DNA of 64,000 nt from CAWGGS01 sp963822095 (GCA_963822095.1 CAWGGS010000039.1:1-64000); one strand, 5' to 3'; counted from the stretch's first letter, positions 26,636-36,000 are shown. Translations and numbers: made by a program. Notes: generated by a model not told the origin, from the letters alone.

Positions 26636-27082
26636 TCACTTCTGCACAAGAAAAGTCTTCCTCAGGATCAATGCATCATCCTGAGGGGCGGTATAGTAAT
26701 CTTTTCGAGAGCCAATTTTGCTGTATCCAAATTTTTCATAAAAACCGACAGCCTGTCTGTTGGCCACCCGAACCTCCAGGAGACACGACCGGCAGCCTCT
26801 TTTCCGGCAAAGGTCCTCAAACATGAGCAGAAGTGCAGTGCCTATCCCTTTGTTCTGCAAGGAAGAGACTACGGCAATCTTGAAAAGTTCGGCCTCTTCT
26901 TCAATACAGCGGCCGCAGCACCAGGCATGGATGCTTCCGCCACCATCTGTTGCCACCAACTGCAGGCCTTGAGGCCGATCAAGTTCCTGGGCAACGGATA
27001 AAGCCGACCATGGTGACGGTGAAGACCTCTCGATTTCAGAAACTTTTTCAACATCACCATGGCTCATGGGCCGGATGATCAC
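26636..27082 (-). CDS. rimI: Ribosomal protein S18 alanine N-acetyltransferase RimI
   Basis: 148 residues, one GNAT domain. FKIAVVSSLQNKGIGTALL contains the acetyl-CoA loop (Q-N-K-G-I-G), followed by LLEVRVANRQAVGFYEKFGY, the pattern that separates RimI from other GNATs. It acetylates the N-terminus of S18 (or, in other bacteria, other proteins). It lies between gap and pgk with gaps of 2 and 29 bases, so it is part of the same operon. Confidence 0.9.
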   Translation of the reverse strand: MIIRPMSHGDVEKVSEIERSSPSPWSALSVAQELDRPQGLQLVATDGGGSIHAWCCGRCIEEEAELFKIAVVSSLQNKGIGTALLLMFEDLCRKRGCRSCLLEVRVANRQAVGFYEKFGYSKIGSRKDYYTAPQDDALILRKTFLVQK

Positions 27083-27084
27083 TT

Positions 27085-28305
27085 TCAGAGCATCTTATCT
27101 GCAATCTGAACGGTCATATCACCGAGCATATTTGTGTAGCTGCCAAGTTCATTATCATACCAGCCATAAACAACTGCCTGGGTGACCGGAACATCCAAGA
27201 TCGGATTCACATCGGCTGCGAGTTTTTCTCCAGCCACTGTTTTTTTCAAATTTACCTGGATCGAGGCGGTTCGGGTATGGGTTTCCGTACCTTCTATGAC
27301 GGTAGCCGCCTGGGGTACGCCTATGATATCCGAAGAAACATTTTGTTCTTCGCTATATTCCAGATACTTGTTGTTTTTAGAAAACTCTCGGTAGATGGAG
27401 TTAATGTAATCCCGCTTTATCGGTTTGTCGTAATCGTCCTGAAGGTTAAGAACCAGGACAATGAGAGATCCGGTCGAGGTCGGAATGCGCACCGATTCGG
27501 CAATGAATCCGATGGTCTTCATCTCCGGAATAACCAACGCCAACGCCTTGGCTGCGCCGGTCGTCGTCAGAATTATATTATTTAAGATCGAACGGTTCTT
27601 ACGCATATCCGCGGCCCCGGTTCCCGGCAGCCGATCAAGGACCTGCTGGCTTCCCGTGGCGGCATGGACCGTGACCATTGAGGCACTGAGAAAATTCTCC
27701 GGCCCGATTGTTTCCATCAAGGGTTTGATCATATAGGACAGGCACGTCGTCGTACAGGACGCGGCAGAGATAACAGAATGCCTTGCCGGATCGTAATCTT
27801 CGTCATTGATCCCCATTATCGTGGTAACCGCGTCATTGGGCATCTCCAGACCCTTTGATTTGATCTTGAAGGGTGCCGACAGAATCACCTTTTCCGCTCC
27901 TGCCTGAAGATGACCGCGCAACGCGCCCTTGGGGTCATTGGAATCAGCTGTCGGGTCTTTAAAAACGCCGGTTGTATCAACCACCAGCTTAACGCCATTT
28001 TCGTGCCAGGCTATATCTTTGGGACTCCGGGATGTCCGAAGAATGGTTACCGGCACCCCGTCAACACGCATCGTTCCGGTATCGTTATTCAGCTCTTCAA
28101 TAACTCTCCCGCCTCTATGGCCATGCAAATACGCACTCAGACGACCGTATGAAGAATCACGTTCAATGGCTGCGGCCAAGTCTCCAAGATTTTTCCCGAC
28201 TTCCCGGCCGATATTGACGACAATTCCGGAAAAATGTTTTCTTGAAACATGGTGCCATACTGAAAGTTTCCCAATCCGGCCCAGACCGTTGATACCTAAT
28301 TTCAT
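27085..28305 (-). CDS. gap: Glyceraldehyde-3-phosphate dehydrogenase, long form
   Basis: 406 residues, longer than the usual 330-340. The Rossmann start MKLGINGLGRIGK, the catalytic Cys in SAASCTTTCL (about residue 190), HAATGSQ, and the C-terminal WYDNELGSYTNM are all present. The extra length comes from insertions after the nucleotide domain and in the region of 100-130. The usual ND after the second strand, where Asp selects NAD, reads NIGREVG, so NADP use is possible. A strong AAAGGAG ribosome site precedes the ATG. First gene of the gap-rimI-pgk-tpiA-secG operon. Confidence 0.95.
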   Translation of the reverse strand: MKLGINGLGRIGKLSVWHHVSRKHFSGIVVNIGREVGKNLGDLAAAIERDSSYGRLSAYLHGHRGGRVIEELNNDTGTMRVDGVPVTILRTSRSPKDIAWHENGVKLVVDTTGVFKDPTADSNDPKGALRGHLQAGAEKVILSAPFKIKSKGLEMPNDAVTTIMGINDEDYDPARHSVISAASCTTTCLSYMIKPLMETIGPENFLSASMVTVHAATGSQQVLDRLPGTGAADMRKNRSILNNIILTTTGAAKALALVIPEMKTIGFIAESVRIPTSTGSLIVLVLNLQDDYDKPIKRDYINSIYREFSKNNKYLEYSEEQNVSSDIIGVPQAATVIEGTETHTRTASIQVNLKKTVAGEKLAADVNPILDVPVTQAVVYGWYDNELGSYTNMLGDMTVQIADKML

Positions 28306-28503
28306 AGCAAAGGATCTCCTTTCTTAGTAGAATGGCGTTTATAATACTGAGTCTCCGATCGCAGAAGATATGCCATCGCGACAACTGGATAGAACTAAAA
28401 GCCCTGGAAAATCGTTTCGATATTATCACTTGAATGGGTATTATGCAAACGATTTATTACAGGTTTACCCGTTGATTATCTTGAAAATCTTTTTAAATTC
28501 CGC

Positions 28504-29199
28504 ATGTTTTTTCCTGTACCGCCTGAACCGGGAATCCTCCTTAAACGTTACAAACGGTTTCTGGCAGATATCCAGTTGTATACCGGCAGCCAAATAACCG
28601 CCCATTGTCCGAATACCGGTTCCATGTTGACCTGCTCACAACCGGGGAGCGAGGTTTACGTTTCGCTTTCATCCAATCCTAAACGCAAATACCCCTACAC
28701 TCTAGAAATGGTGAAAGATACATCCACATGGGTCGGTATCAACACGGCACGCACTAATGCTCTGGTTGCAGAAGGGATTGAGAACGGAGATATTGACGAA
28801 TTGAAGAATCCGGACAGCCTTCAGCGGGAGGTGCAGACTTCCAACGCCAGCAGACTCGATTTCCTTCTGAAAAAAGGAGAAAATTGCACCTATATCGAGG
28901 TTAAAAGCTGCACCTTCGTCGTCGACCGCTGCGCGATGTTTCCCGATGCGGTGACGGCACGAGGGACAAAACATCTTTTGGAGCTGGCAAATCTGGTTGA
29001 CCAAGGTCACAAAGGGATTATATTTTTTCTGGTCCAGCGTCGAGATGCAGATTGCTTTCGCCCTGCTGGCCATATCGATCCGCGCTATGCCAAGACGTTG
29101 GCCCAGGTCAAATCACAGGGAGTACAGATCCTCGTCTACCAAGCCGACGTCCGTCCTGAAGGGATCAAAATCGCAAGAAAACTCCCCTGTTTACTCTAA
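28504..29199 (+). CDS. sfsA: DNA/RNA nuclease SfsA family protein
   Basis: 231 residues, full length. The start FPVPPEPGILLKRYKRFLAD and the central nuclease-like core (SRLDFLLKKG...YIEVKSCTFV, then DAVTARGTKHLLEL) match SfsA (sugar fermentation stimulation protein), whose Asp, Glu and Lys form a PD-(D/E)XK-like site. The biological role is unclear. It is followed 12 bases later by queC. Confidence 0.94.
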   Translation: MFFPVPPEPGILLKRYKRFLADIQLYTGSQITAHCPNTGSMLTCSQPGSEVYVSLSSNPKRKYPYTLEMVKDTSTWVGINTARTNALVAEGIENGDIDELKNPDSLQREVQTSNASRLDFLLKKGENCTYIEVKSCTFVVDRCAMFPDAVTARGTKHLLELANLVDQGHKGIIFFLVQRRDADCFRPAGHIDPRYAKTLAQVKSQGVQILVYQADVRPEGIKIARKLPCLL

Positions 29200-29211
29200 A
29201 CTTCATACTGG

Positions 29212-29919
29212 ATGATTATGGATACAAAGGACTCCCCTACCAAAAAAGCCGTGGTTCTCTTGAGTGGAGGTCTGGACTCGACCACCACCTTGGCCATTGC
29301 CCGTTCCGAAGGATATGACTGTTATTGCCTTAGTTTTCATTACGGGCAAAAGCAGGCCTTAGAACTTGCCAAAGCAGCTCAAGTTGCCAAGGCCATGGCG
29401 GCAAGCCGGCATCTCGTCCTGCACCTGGATCTCGACAAAATAGGCGGCTCCGCCCTTACCAGTACTATCGAGGTCCCGAAGGGCCGGGATATAAACCTTC
29501 CGGATGAGACTATTCCCATCACCTATGTTCCTGCCCGCAACACCATTCTCCTGGCCCATGCCATTGCCTGGGCCGAGGTCCTGGGGGCAGCCGATATCTT
29601 TATCGGGGTGAATGCGGTGGACTACTCCGGTTATCCTGACTGTAGACCGGAATTTCTCGAGGCCTTCAGTGCAATGGCCAACCTGGGAACAAGAGCAGGA
29701 ATAAATGGAACATCTTCGTTTGCAATTCGGGCTCCCCTTCTCTATTTAACCAAAGGGGAGATTATCAGGAAAGGGATGCAGCTGGGTGTCGATTACAGCA
29801 TGACCCATAGCTGTTACGACCCCCAGGAAGAAAAAGCCTGCGGCACATGCGATGCCTGCCTGCTGCGCCTTAAAGGTTTTGCCGATGCCGGCCTCAAAGA
29901 CCCGATCAGTTACATGTAA
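29212..29919 (+). CDS. queC: 7-cyano-7-deazaguanine synthase QueC
   Basis: 235 residues. The PP-loop ATPase motif VLLSGGLDSTT is near the N-terminus, with VPARNTI and GVNAVDYSGYPDC in the middle and the zinc site CYDPQEEKACGTCDAC (four Cys) near the C-terminus. It makes preQ0 from carboxy-deazaguanine with ATP and ammonia for queuosine synthesis. ATG codons at 29212 and 29218 are both possible starts. No preQ1 riboswitch is evident because the gene follows sfsA directly. Confidence 0.97.
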   Translation: MIMDTKDSPTKKAVVLLSGGLDSTTTLAIARSEGYDCYCLSFHYGQKQALELAKAAQVAKAMAASRHLVLHLDLDKIGGSALTSTIEVPKGRDINLPDETIPITYVPARNTILLAHAIAWAEVLGAADIFIGVNAVDYSGYPDCRPEFLEAFSAMANLGTRAGINGTSSFAIRAPLLYLTKGEIIRKGMQLGVDYSMTHSCYDPQEEKACGTCDACLLRLKGFADAGLKDPISYM

Positions 29920-29951
29920 CGCATATTTCCAGAGCCCATCTGTACAGTCAA

Positions 29952-29993
29952 GATGACTTTTTACGAAGTCATCATTTCCTGACAATCAGGAAA
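29952..29993. repeat. Two adjacent perfect hairpins downstream of queC
   Basis: GATGACTT (29952-29959) pairs with AAGTCATC (29966-29973), and TTTCCTGA (29975-29982) pairs with TCAGGAAA (29986-29993). Neither has a run of T after it, so a normal intrinsic terminator is not shown. They could be repeat-derived or protect the 3' end of the sfsA-queC message. Confidence 0.55.
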
Positions 29994-30132
29994 ATAGTAC
30001 ATCTCTTCAAGGGTCAAGACAAATTTTGGTTCATCCGAATGAAACGTACTTTTGTAAAGCTGAAAAGGACAATCCGGCAGAGTGCATCGCTTCCGGACGC
30101 TACTCTGCGGCCTCATCGCCGGTACACCACGG

Positions 30133-30229
30133 CTGACAGACAGGCCGTCCCTGGTCTGCTGTCAGGTGCGGACGTCCTGTCCGCACCCCTTCGGGCCTGA
30201 TGTGGAACCCCTTCGGGCCTCCGCGAGGC
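30133..30229. other. GC-rich cluster of hairpins and short direct repeats next to pyrC
   Basis: In 97 bases there is a long stem with one bulge (CTGACAG and CAGGCC at 30133-30146 pairing with GGTCTG and CTGTCAG at 30153-30165), a 9-base stem GGTGCGGAC/GTCCGCACC (30165-30173 with 30179-30187), a 13-base direct repeat CCCCTTCGGGCCT (30186-30198 and 30208-30220), and GCCTC/GAGGC (30217-30229). This fills most of the non-coding stretch 29920-30253. It may be a structured RNA, a REP-like repeat or a terminator zone; I see no U tract or promoter. Confidence 0.5.
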
Positions 30230-30253
30230 GTCCTCCAACGACATCATCAGCTA

Positions 30254-31528
30254 TTAAAGGGTATTATAGGTCAGCTTACCCCCGACAAAGGTCAGAACTG
30301 CCTTGCCTTGAAGTGTCCGACCGATAAAAGGTGAGTTGGAAGATTTGGAAACGATTGTTTCCTGGGTGTAGACAAAGGTTTTTTCCGGATCAATTACTGT
30401 GATATCGGCAGCCACACCCACAGAGAGTGAGCCCCCGGGAACACCTAGAATATGCGCCGGGGCAGCAGAAAGCAATTCCACCATCTTGTTCTCGCTGATC
30501 ACCCCTTCCCGAACCAGTTCCAAGGTCAACGGCAACGAGGTCTCCAGACCGATAATGCCGTTGGCAGCTTGATCAAACTCCACGTTTTTTTCAAGAATCG
30601 AATGGGGAGCATGGTCGGTAGCAATGGCATCCAGAGTACCGTCCTGCAGGGCCGATCGTATCTTTTGTCTGTCTTTCTCAGTACGGAGCGGGGGATTCAT
30701 CTTGGCGTTGGTGTCATATCCTTCCACCGACTGATCATTTAAGGTAAAATAGTGCGGTGCCGTTTCCGCCGTCACTTTAACACCACGACCTTTTGCAGCC
30801 CGAATAAGATCCACCGATTCCCCGGTGCTCACATGAGCGATATGAACGGGAACACCGGTCAGCTCGGCCAGGGCCAACTCACGGTAAACAGCAATACTCT
30901 CCGCTGCATTCGGAATCCCTTTTAATCCGAGTCTCGTCGAGACGATACTCTCATTCATACAGCCATGACGGCTGAGCGCCCCCTCCTCTGAGTGGGAGAT
31001 CACCAACAGATTATGGCTGGAGGCATACTCCATGGCCCGTCGCATGAGTTGACTGTTGGCAACAGGCCGTCCGTCATCAGTCAAAGCGACGACGCCCTCT
31101 TTTTTCATATCGCCATACTCGGCAAGGTCAATTCCCTTGAGCCCTTTGCTGATTGCCCCAACGGGATAAACCCTGGCCGGACAGCCCGCAGCCTTCTCCA
31201 TGATATACCGGGTTGTAGCCGCACTATCGTTCACAGGTCTGGTGTTCGGCATACAGGCCACAGCCGTAAATCCGCCGGATGCAGCTGCCTTGGTCCCTGA
31301 AGATATGGTCTCTTTGTATTCCTCTCCCGGTTCCCGCAGGTGAACGTGCATGTCGATCAACCCCGGCACCACCCATTTTCCTTCCAGGCTGAAAACAATA
31401 GCAGCTTTTGGTATCGTTTTCTCCGATGCGACTATGAGTCCATCCCGTATCCAGACATCCGCCTTCCGGTCAAAGGCGTTTACCGGATCAATTACGCGTG
31501 CATTTTTCAGAATTGTTATCTTGCTCAT
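30254..31528 (-). CDS. pyrC: Dihydroorotase
   Basis: 424 residues, the long (type I) dihydroorotase. The zinc-binding DMHVHLREPG (about residue 60), ACMPNTRPVND, HIAHVSTGES and IATDHAPHS motifs are complete. It closes carbamoyl aspartate to dihydroorotate. It lies 12 bases after pyrB, a classic pair, and its C-terminus ends beside the hairpin cluster. Confidence 0.97.
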   Translation of the reverse strand: MSKITILKNARVIDPVNAFDRKADVWIRDGLIVASEKTIPKAAIVFSLEGKWVVPGLIDMHVHLREPGEEYKETISSGTKAAASGGFTAVACMPNTRPVNDSAATTRYIMEKAAGCPARVYPVGAISKGLKGIDLAEYGDMKKEGVVALTDDGRPVANSQLMRRAMEYASSHNLLVISHSEEGALSRHGCMNESIVSTRLGLKGIPNAAESIAVYRELALAELTGVPVHIAHVSTGESVDLIRAAKGRGVKVTAETAPHYFTLNDQSVEGYDTNAKMNPPLRTEKDRQKIRSALQDGTLDAIATDHAPHSILEKNVEFDQAANGIIGLETSLPLTLELVREGVISENKMVELLSAAPAHILGVPGGSLSVGVAADITVIDPEKTFVYTQETIVSKSSNSPFIGRTLQGKAVLTFVGGKLTYNTL

Positions 31529-31540
31529 TTCAGTCCCAGT

Positions 31541-32497
31541 TCACACGTCAGTGTTCTTCTCTGTGCCCAATACCAGATAAAGTAACGCCATACGCACAGC
31601 AACACCGTTGGTGACCTGGTCCATGATCACGGAGTGAGGACCGTCCGCCACCTCCGGGCTCATCTCTACACCTCGGTTGATGGGTCCCGGATGCATAACC
31701 AGGACATCTTTCTTTGCCCGTGCGAGCAGCGCTTGATTGATCCCGAAATATGTTGCATATTCCCTTAGTGACGGCAGAAGCGGATCATTCAAGCGTTCAT
31801 GTTGGATGCGTAAAGCCATGACCACATCCGCTCCATCTATTGCTTCGGCAACACTCGAATATACCTTGACTCCAATCTGTTCAATTCCATGGGGAATAAA
31901 GGTTGCAGGCCCTGCTATCCCCACCTCGGCCCCCATCCTGGTAAACCCGATAATATCGGAGCGGGCAACCCGACTATGGGCGATATCACCTATTATCGCG
32001 ATTTTCAAGCCGGATATCCTCCCCTTATTTTCCATAACCGTCATCATATCCAAGAGGCCCTGACTCGGATGTTCATGGGTTCCATCTCCAGCATTTATTA
32101 TAGAAACATTGGTATGCCGGGATAGAAGTTGTGGCGCCCCCGAGCTCGGATGCCGCAGAATGATCGCATCCGGCTTCATTGCCTGGAGGTTTCTGACAGT
32201 GTCGATGAGTGTCTCGCCCTTGGTTGTCGAACTGGTGGATGCCGAGATATTGAAAGTGTCGGCACTCATCCGTTTTGCTGCAATCTCAAAAGACAGTCGG
32301 GTTCTGGTCGAAGACTCAAAAAAAAAGTTTACGATCGTTTTCCCTCGTAAAGTCGGAACCTTTTTTATCGCTCGCTCGGAAATTTCTTTAAATGAACGGG
32401 CAGTGGATAGGATATGGATAATATCCTCCACGGAAAACTGCTCAATGCCGAAGACATGTCTATGCCTGAATATATGCTTAGTTGTAGCTGTATCCAC
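31541..32497 (-). CDS. pyrB: Aspartate carbamoyltransferase catalytic subunit
   Basis: 318 residues. The carbamoyl phosphate motif FESSTRTRLSFE (about residues 59-70) and HPSSGAPQLLSRH, HEHPSQGLLDMMT and MHPGPINRGVEMS are present. It forms carbamoyl aspartate, the first committed step of pyrimidine synthesis. No pyrI follows; pyrC does. The pair forms a small leftward operon whose promoter must lie in 32498-32627. I saw no pyrimidine-linked attenuator there. Confidence 0.97.
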   Translation of the reverse strand: MDTATTKHIFRHRHVFGIEQFSVEDIIHILSTARSFKEISERAIKKVPTLRGKTIVNFFFESSTRTRLSFEIAAKRMSADTFNISASTSSTTKGETLIDTVRNLQAMKPDAIILRHPSSGAPQLLSRHTNVSIINAGDGTHEHPSQGLLDMMTVMENKGRISGLKIAIIGDIAHSRVARSDIIGFTRMGAEVGIAGPATFIPHGIEQIGVKVYSSVAEAIDGADVVMALRIQHERLNDPLLPSLREYATYFGINQALLARAKKDVLVMHPGPINRGVEMSPEVADGPHSVIMDQVTNGVAVRMALLYLVLGTEKNTDV

Positions 32498-32627
32498 GTG
32501 AGGATCTCTTATATCTCAAGGCACCATGAAAGACTTTTTTATCAAAATCCTTGATCGGCCCCCAAGAGGTCAATTTTTTGCCCAGACTTTGATTAGTAAA
32601 TAAAATCCGAACTTTTCCAGATGCTTT

Positions 32628-33272
32628 TCAGTGAATAATGGTACCAAAACGACTCCACCTTATAGACTCGAACCGTTTCAAGGATAACAGGTTCGTATTC
32701 AGATCCCAGGACCAATATATAATAAAGGCCTTCCCCAAGACATCCTGTTGATCAACAAAGCCCCAGAAACGTCCATCATAGCTATTATCCCGGTTATCCC
32801 CCATTACAAAGAGCTTTCCCTGGGGTACCTTGACAGGTCCAAAATTATCTCTTGGACCAGCGGTAGCCGGCATCACAAAGTTTGAGGTGAAATGGGCATG
32901 GGGATCAGCAACAGCTTTGTTGTTTATAAACAGTTTCTTGTTTTTTATTTCAACCGTATCACCTGGAGTGCCGATAACTCTCTTTATATAGTCCACGCTT
33001 TTATCTAAGGGAAATTTAAAAACGATAATATCTCCTCTTTTGGGTTTAGCCAACGGAATAATAACCTTGCCGGAAAATGGATTCCTGATACCGAAGATAA
33101 ATTTATTTACCAGAAGATGGTCACCGATTTGAAGTGTGGGCAACATTGATCCGGACGGAATCTTGAATGCCTGAACAACAAACGTTCTAATAAATACCGC
33201 AAGAAGAAGCGCAATCACAATCGCTTCAAAATATTCTCTTCCCACCGATTTTTTTTTCTTATCAAGAGCCAA
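32628..33272 (-). CDS. lepB: Signal peptidase I
   Basis: The best start is the TTG at 33272, with GAGG 7 bases before it, giving about 214 residues beginning MALDKKKKSV; the frame is open to another TTG at 33305. A single membrane helix (about residues 16-36) precedes IPSGSMLPTL with the catalytic Ser, and YIKRVIGTPGD with the catalytic Lys. GDNRDNSYDGRFWG is the conserved box E. It cleaves signal peptides at the outer face of the inner membrane. It is convergent with nothing and stands alone. Confidence 0.95.
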   Translation of the reverse strand: MALDKKKKSVGREYFEAIVIALLLAVFIRTFVVQAFKIPSGSMLPTLQIGDHLLVNKFIFGIRNPFSGKVIIPLAKPKRGDIIVFKFPLDKSVDYIKRVIGTPGDTVEIKNKKLFINNKAVADPHAHFTSNFVMPATAGPRDNFGPVKVPQGKLFVMGDNRDNSYDGRFWGFVDQQDVLGKAFIIYWSWDLNTNLLSLKRFESIRWSRFGTIIH

Positions 33273-33676
33273 ATGAAATACCTCGACCCCCAAAGGGGTG
33301 ATCAAATTTTTATACTACAGTGTAAATCGACAGGTAAAAATTACTGCATACGAAATCGAATTACAAGTCAGATTCACACAAATAGCATAAAATCGGGCAG
33401 TTCCCCGGTAAAAATTTTTGAACACCTGTACACACAATATACAGAGTACAGTGTCTGCCAGAATGGCTATATATTGTAGAAAATGCCTCCCCAAACAGAC
33501 TTTCCCGGCATTAACCCCTTGTTTAAAAAGAGAAAAAGATGAATTATTTTTTAGTGTTTCCTTGACAAATTATATTTTTTATGGCCTAAATGGAGTTCAG
33601 CATAAAATATACATATCAATACGATATAGCAGAAACTACTTTTTCTCTTTCTGTAAACCCTGGTAAACGAACAGCC
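33273..33676. promoter_or_regulatory. AT-rich divergent region between lepB and pilM with a dyad operator candidate
   Basis: About 400 non-coding bases. ACACCTGTAC-type and GTACAGTGT (33422-33431 and 33446-33454) form an inverted repeat with a 14-base spacer and one bulge, a likely protein-binding site. A TTGACA box at 33562-33567 and a weak -10-like CTAAAT at 33586-33591 (18-base spacer) precede pilM by about 85 bases. The site differs from canonical LexA boxes in spacing, so its regulator is not named. Confidence 0.45.
33562..33591 (+). promoter_or_regulatory. Putative sigma-70 promoter of the pil operon
   Basis: A perfect TTGACA is followed, 18 bases on, by a weak CTAAAT. The surrounding sequence is very AT-rich. 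Position and direction fit transcription of pilM and the genes after it. An ATG at 33590 lies within the -10 and is therefore unlikely to be the pilM start. Confidence 0.4.
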
Positions 33677-34735
33677 ATGAATCTGCCGTTTTTATCAAAA
33701 GAACAATTGGTGGTCGGTGTCGATATCGGTTCACATGCCGTAAAGGTGTGTCAGCTCAAACGCACAGAAAGAGGGTATACCGTTGTCAATTTGGGAAGTT
33801 CCGTTCTGCCCGAAGGAGCAGTAGACGATGGAACGCTGAATGACCCGGAGGCCGTGGGAGAGATCATCGCTAAATTGTTCAAGAATCTCAAAATCAAAAG
33901 CAAAAAGGTTGGCTTTTCCATATCCGGATATTCCGTGATTGTAAAAAAAGTTAATCTCAGCGTCATGGAAGAAGACAAGCTCGAAGAGCACATAATGGCG
34001 GAGGCTGAGCAATATATCCCCTTCGATATAGAAGACGTCTATATCGATTTCCAAGACCTGAAAACAAATACAGCTGAAAACGAAAGAACCGATGTAATGC
34101 TGGTGGCTGCAAAAAAAGAGATCGTCAACGGATATCTGGAAATGCTGGAGGGCTTGGGGCTTCAGCCGGTGATTGTCGATGTTGACGGTTTCGCCCTCGA
34201 AAACACCTATGAGTACAACCATCCCAAAAACGAGAATGTGGCACTTGTAGATATCGGTGCCTCAAAGATGAATATCAACATCCTCTCGGGAGGTATCTCA
34301 GTTGTCGCCAGAGATATTGTCGTCGGCAGCAGACAACTTACCGACCAGATTCAAGCTGCGTTTGATTTGGACTACGAGGAAGCAGAAGCGCTAAAGCTCG
34401 GACACACACCTTCCGAAGAGAAACAAGCACAGATTGAAGAAATTTTCACGACGACATGTACCCAATGGGTTCTCGAGATAAAAAAGGCAATTGATCTTTA
34501 CCACTCCAACCATCCCGACGACCCCTTAACCCAACTAATCCTCAGTGGTGGTGGCTCTAAAGTTGCCGGTTTAACTGATTTTCTTACCAGTGAGACATCT
34601 CTTCCGGTAGAGCTTTTTAATCCTTTTGAAAATATGGCGGTTAATCAGAAAAAAATTGACCCGGAATACCTGAAAAACATCGGACCGGAAATGGCGATCG
34701 CAACGGGAATAGCCATCCGACCTTCGGTGATTTAA
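33677..34735 (+). CDS. pilM: Type IV pilus inner-membrane platform protein PilM
   Basis: 352 residues from the ATG at 33677, chosen because MNLPFLSKEQLVVGVDIGSH is the typical PilM start; an upstream ATG at 33590 would add 29 unlikely residues. It is an actin-like ATPase fold with the phosphate loops VGVDIGSHAVKV and ALVDIGASKMNI, and LILSGGGSKVAGL near the end. PilM binds the N-terminus of PilN and links the cytoplasmic motor to the alignment complex. First gene of the pilM-N-O-P cluster; intact. Confidence 0.95.
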   Translation: MNLPFLSKEQLVVGVDIGSHAVKVCQLKRTERGYTVVNLGSSVLPEGAVDDGTLNDPEAVGEIIAKLFKNLKIKSKKVGFSISGYSVIVKKVNLSVMEEDKLEEHIMAEAEQYIPFDIEDVYIDFQDLKTNTAENERTDVMLVAAKKEIVNGYLEMLEGLGLQPVIVDVDGFALENTYEYNHPKNENVALVDIGASKMNINILSGGISVVARDIVVGSRQLTDQIQAAFDLDYEEAEALKLGHTPSEEKQAQIEEIFTTTCTQWVLEIKKAIDLYHSNHPDDPLTQLILSGGGSKVAGLTDFLTSETSLPVELFNPFENMAVNQKKIDPEYLKNIGPEMAIATGIAIRPSVI

Positions 34736-34769
34736 CAAAGGTTTTTTAGCCCCACATTGGTAATATACT

Positions 34770-35342
34770 ATGCTCAGAATCAACCTGCTCCCTATCAGGC
34801 AACTTAAAAAACGAGCCAAAGCAAAGAATCAGATTGCGGGTTTCTGTGTTATTTTCCTCTGCCTTATAGCAATTCTCGGTCTAATCGTCGTTTACCAAAC
34901 GAGCAGGATCAGCGTCATCAATAAATCCATCGCCAGCCTTACCAAGGAAAAAAACGATCTTGCTCCACAGATAAAGGCAGTCGAAAAACTGAAAAGGGAT
35001 CAGAAAGAGCTCAAAAGGAAAATCGCGGTCATCGAGCATCTGAAGGCCCAATCTTCCATTACAGTGCACATTCTGGATGAGGTGGCAAATCGTGTTGATA
35101 ACGACAGAATGTGGCTCACTTCGCTGAACCAACACGGGGGCTCTCTTTCCTTGACAGGCGTGGCCCTCGACAACCAGACCATCGCCCAATTTATGGATAG
35201 GCTGAAAACATCCTTATATATAAATGTTGTTAACCTTTCAAACGCATCGCTTGAACGGATTTCCGGTAAAGACCTGAAACAATTTTCTCTTAACTGTTCC
35301 GTCTCACTCCCGAAAGACGAGGAGAAAAAAGAGAAAAAATAG
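34770..35342 (+). CDS. pilN: Type IV pilus alignment protein PilN
   Basis: 190 residues. MLRINLLPIRQLKK carries the INLLP motif bound by PilM. A membrane helix (about 22-46) and a coiled coil (about 50-90) are followed by the ferredoxin-like periplasmic domain (about 95-180). It pairs with PilO in the inner-membrane alignment complex. Intact, 34 bases after pilM. Confidence 0.95.
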   Translation: MLRINLLPIRQLKKRAKAKNQIAGFCVIFLCLIAILGLIVVYQTSRISVINKSIASLTKEKNDLAPQIKAVEKLKRDQKELKRKIAVIEHLKAQSSITVHILDEVANRVDNDRMWLTSLNQHGGSLSLTGVALDNQTIAQFMDRLKTSLYINVVNLSNASLERISGKDLKQFSLNCSVSLPKDEEKKEKK

Positions 35343-35380
35343 CATTAGATTGATAACAGTTTATACTAAAAAGATACTTT

Positions 35381-36000
35381 ATGAAAAAGAGTAACCCAGC
35401 CATCGCAACTTTTATAGATCAAAAATATCTGCCTCTCGAGCAGAAGTATAAGGTTGCTATAGCAGTCTGTATTCTGTTGATTCCGGTAATTGCTTGCTAT
35501 TTTGTATTTTTTCAACCCAACGCCGATAAGATTACAAACCTTACCAAAAAGCAACAAGGACTTGAAAAGCAGCTGCAGGAGGTGCACAAAACACTGCGAG
35601 ATAAACCGAAGCTGCAAAGAGAATTGGCAGAGACGACAGCCGCTTTTGAAGAAGCATCCCAGGTCCTCCCCAAGGAAAAAGAGATACCGAGAGCTCCTCT
35701 CCGATATTTCTTCCCTAGGGCGAAACGCCGGCTTGGATTTTAATTCATTCAGGCCTCAAGCGGATATCCCGAAAGATTTTTATGATGAAATACCCATTAA
35801 TATAAACGTGCATGGTCCTTATCATAACGTCGGTTATTTCTTCGATCAAATAAGCAAACTCGACAGGATTGTCTCCGTCTCAAATATCCGGATGGGAGGC
35901 CCGAAGAAATCCGGTGGGGAGATGCTGTTAAATTCAAATTGCAGCGTTGGTAACGTACCGGTTTACCAACATCGAGCATTCTAAGAAAAAATCGAAATGA
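35381..36000 (+). pseudogene. pilO: Type IV pilus alignment protein PilO, broken by two single-base shifts
   Basis: The frame beginning at 35381 encodes a membrane helix (about residues 24-46) and a coiled coil, then stops early at 35743. From about 35690 the protein continues in the next frame (ELLSDISSLGRNAGLDFNSF, then INVHGPYHNVGYFFDQ), and near 35944-35953 it moves again into the frame TYRFTNIEH, ending at TGA 35998-36000. Removing one base at each site gives 618 bases, a 205-residue PilO of normal length. So the gene is either recently inactivated, misassembled or misread. Each shift is +1. Between pilN and pilP, as expected. Confidence 0.85.

Noticed and set aside
33426..33451. LexA box (CTGT...ACAG) upstream of pilM
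   Set aside because: The half-site spacing does not fit the E. coli-type box and no SOS gene follows.
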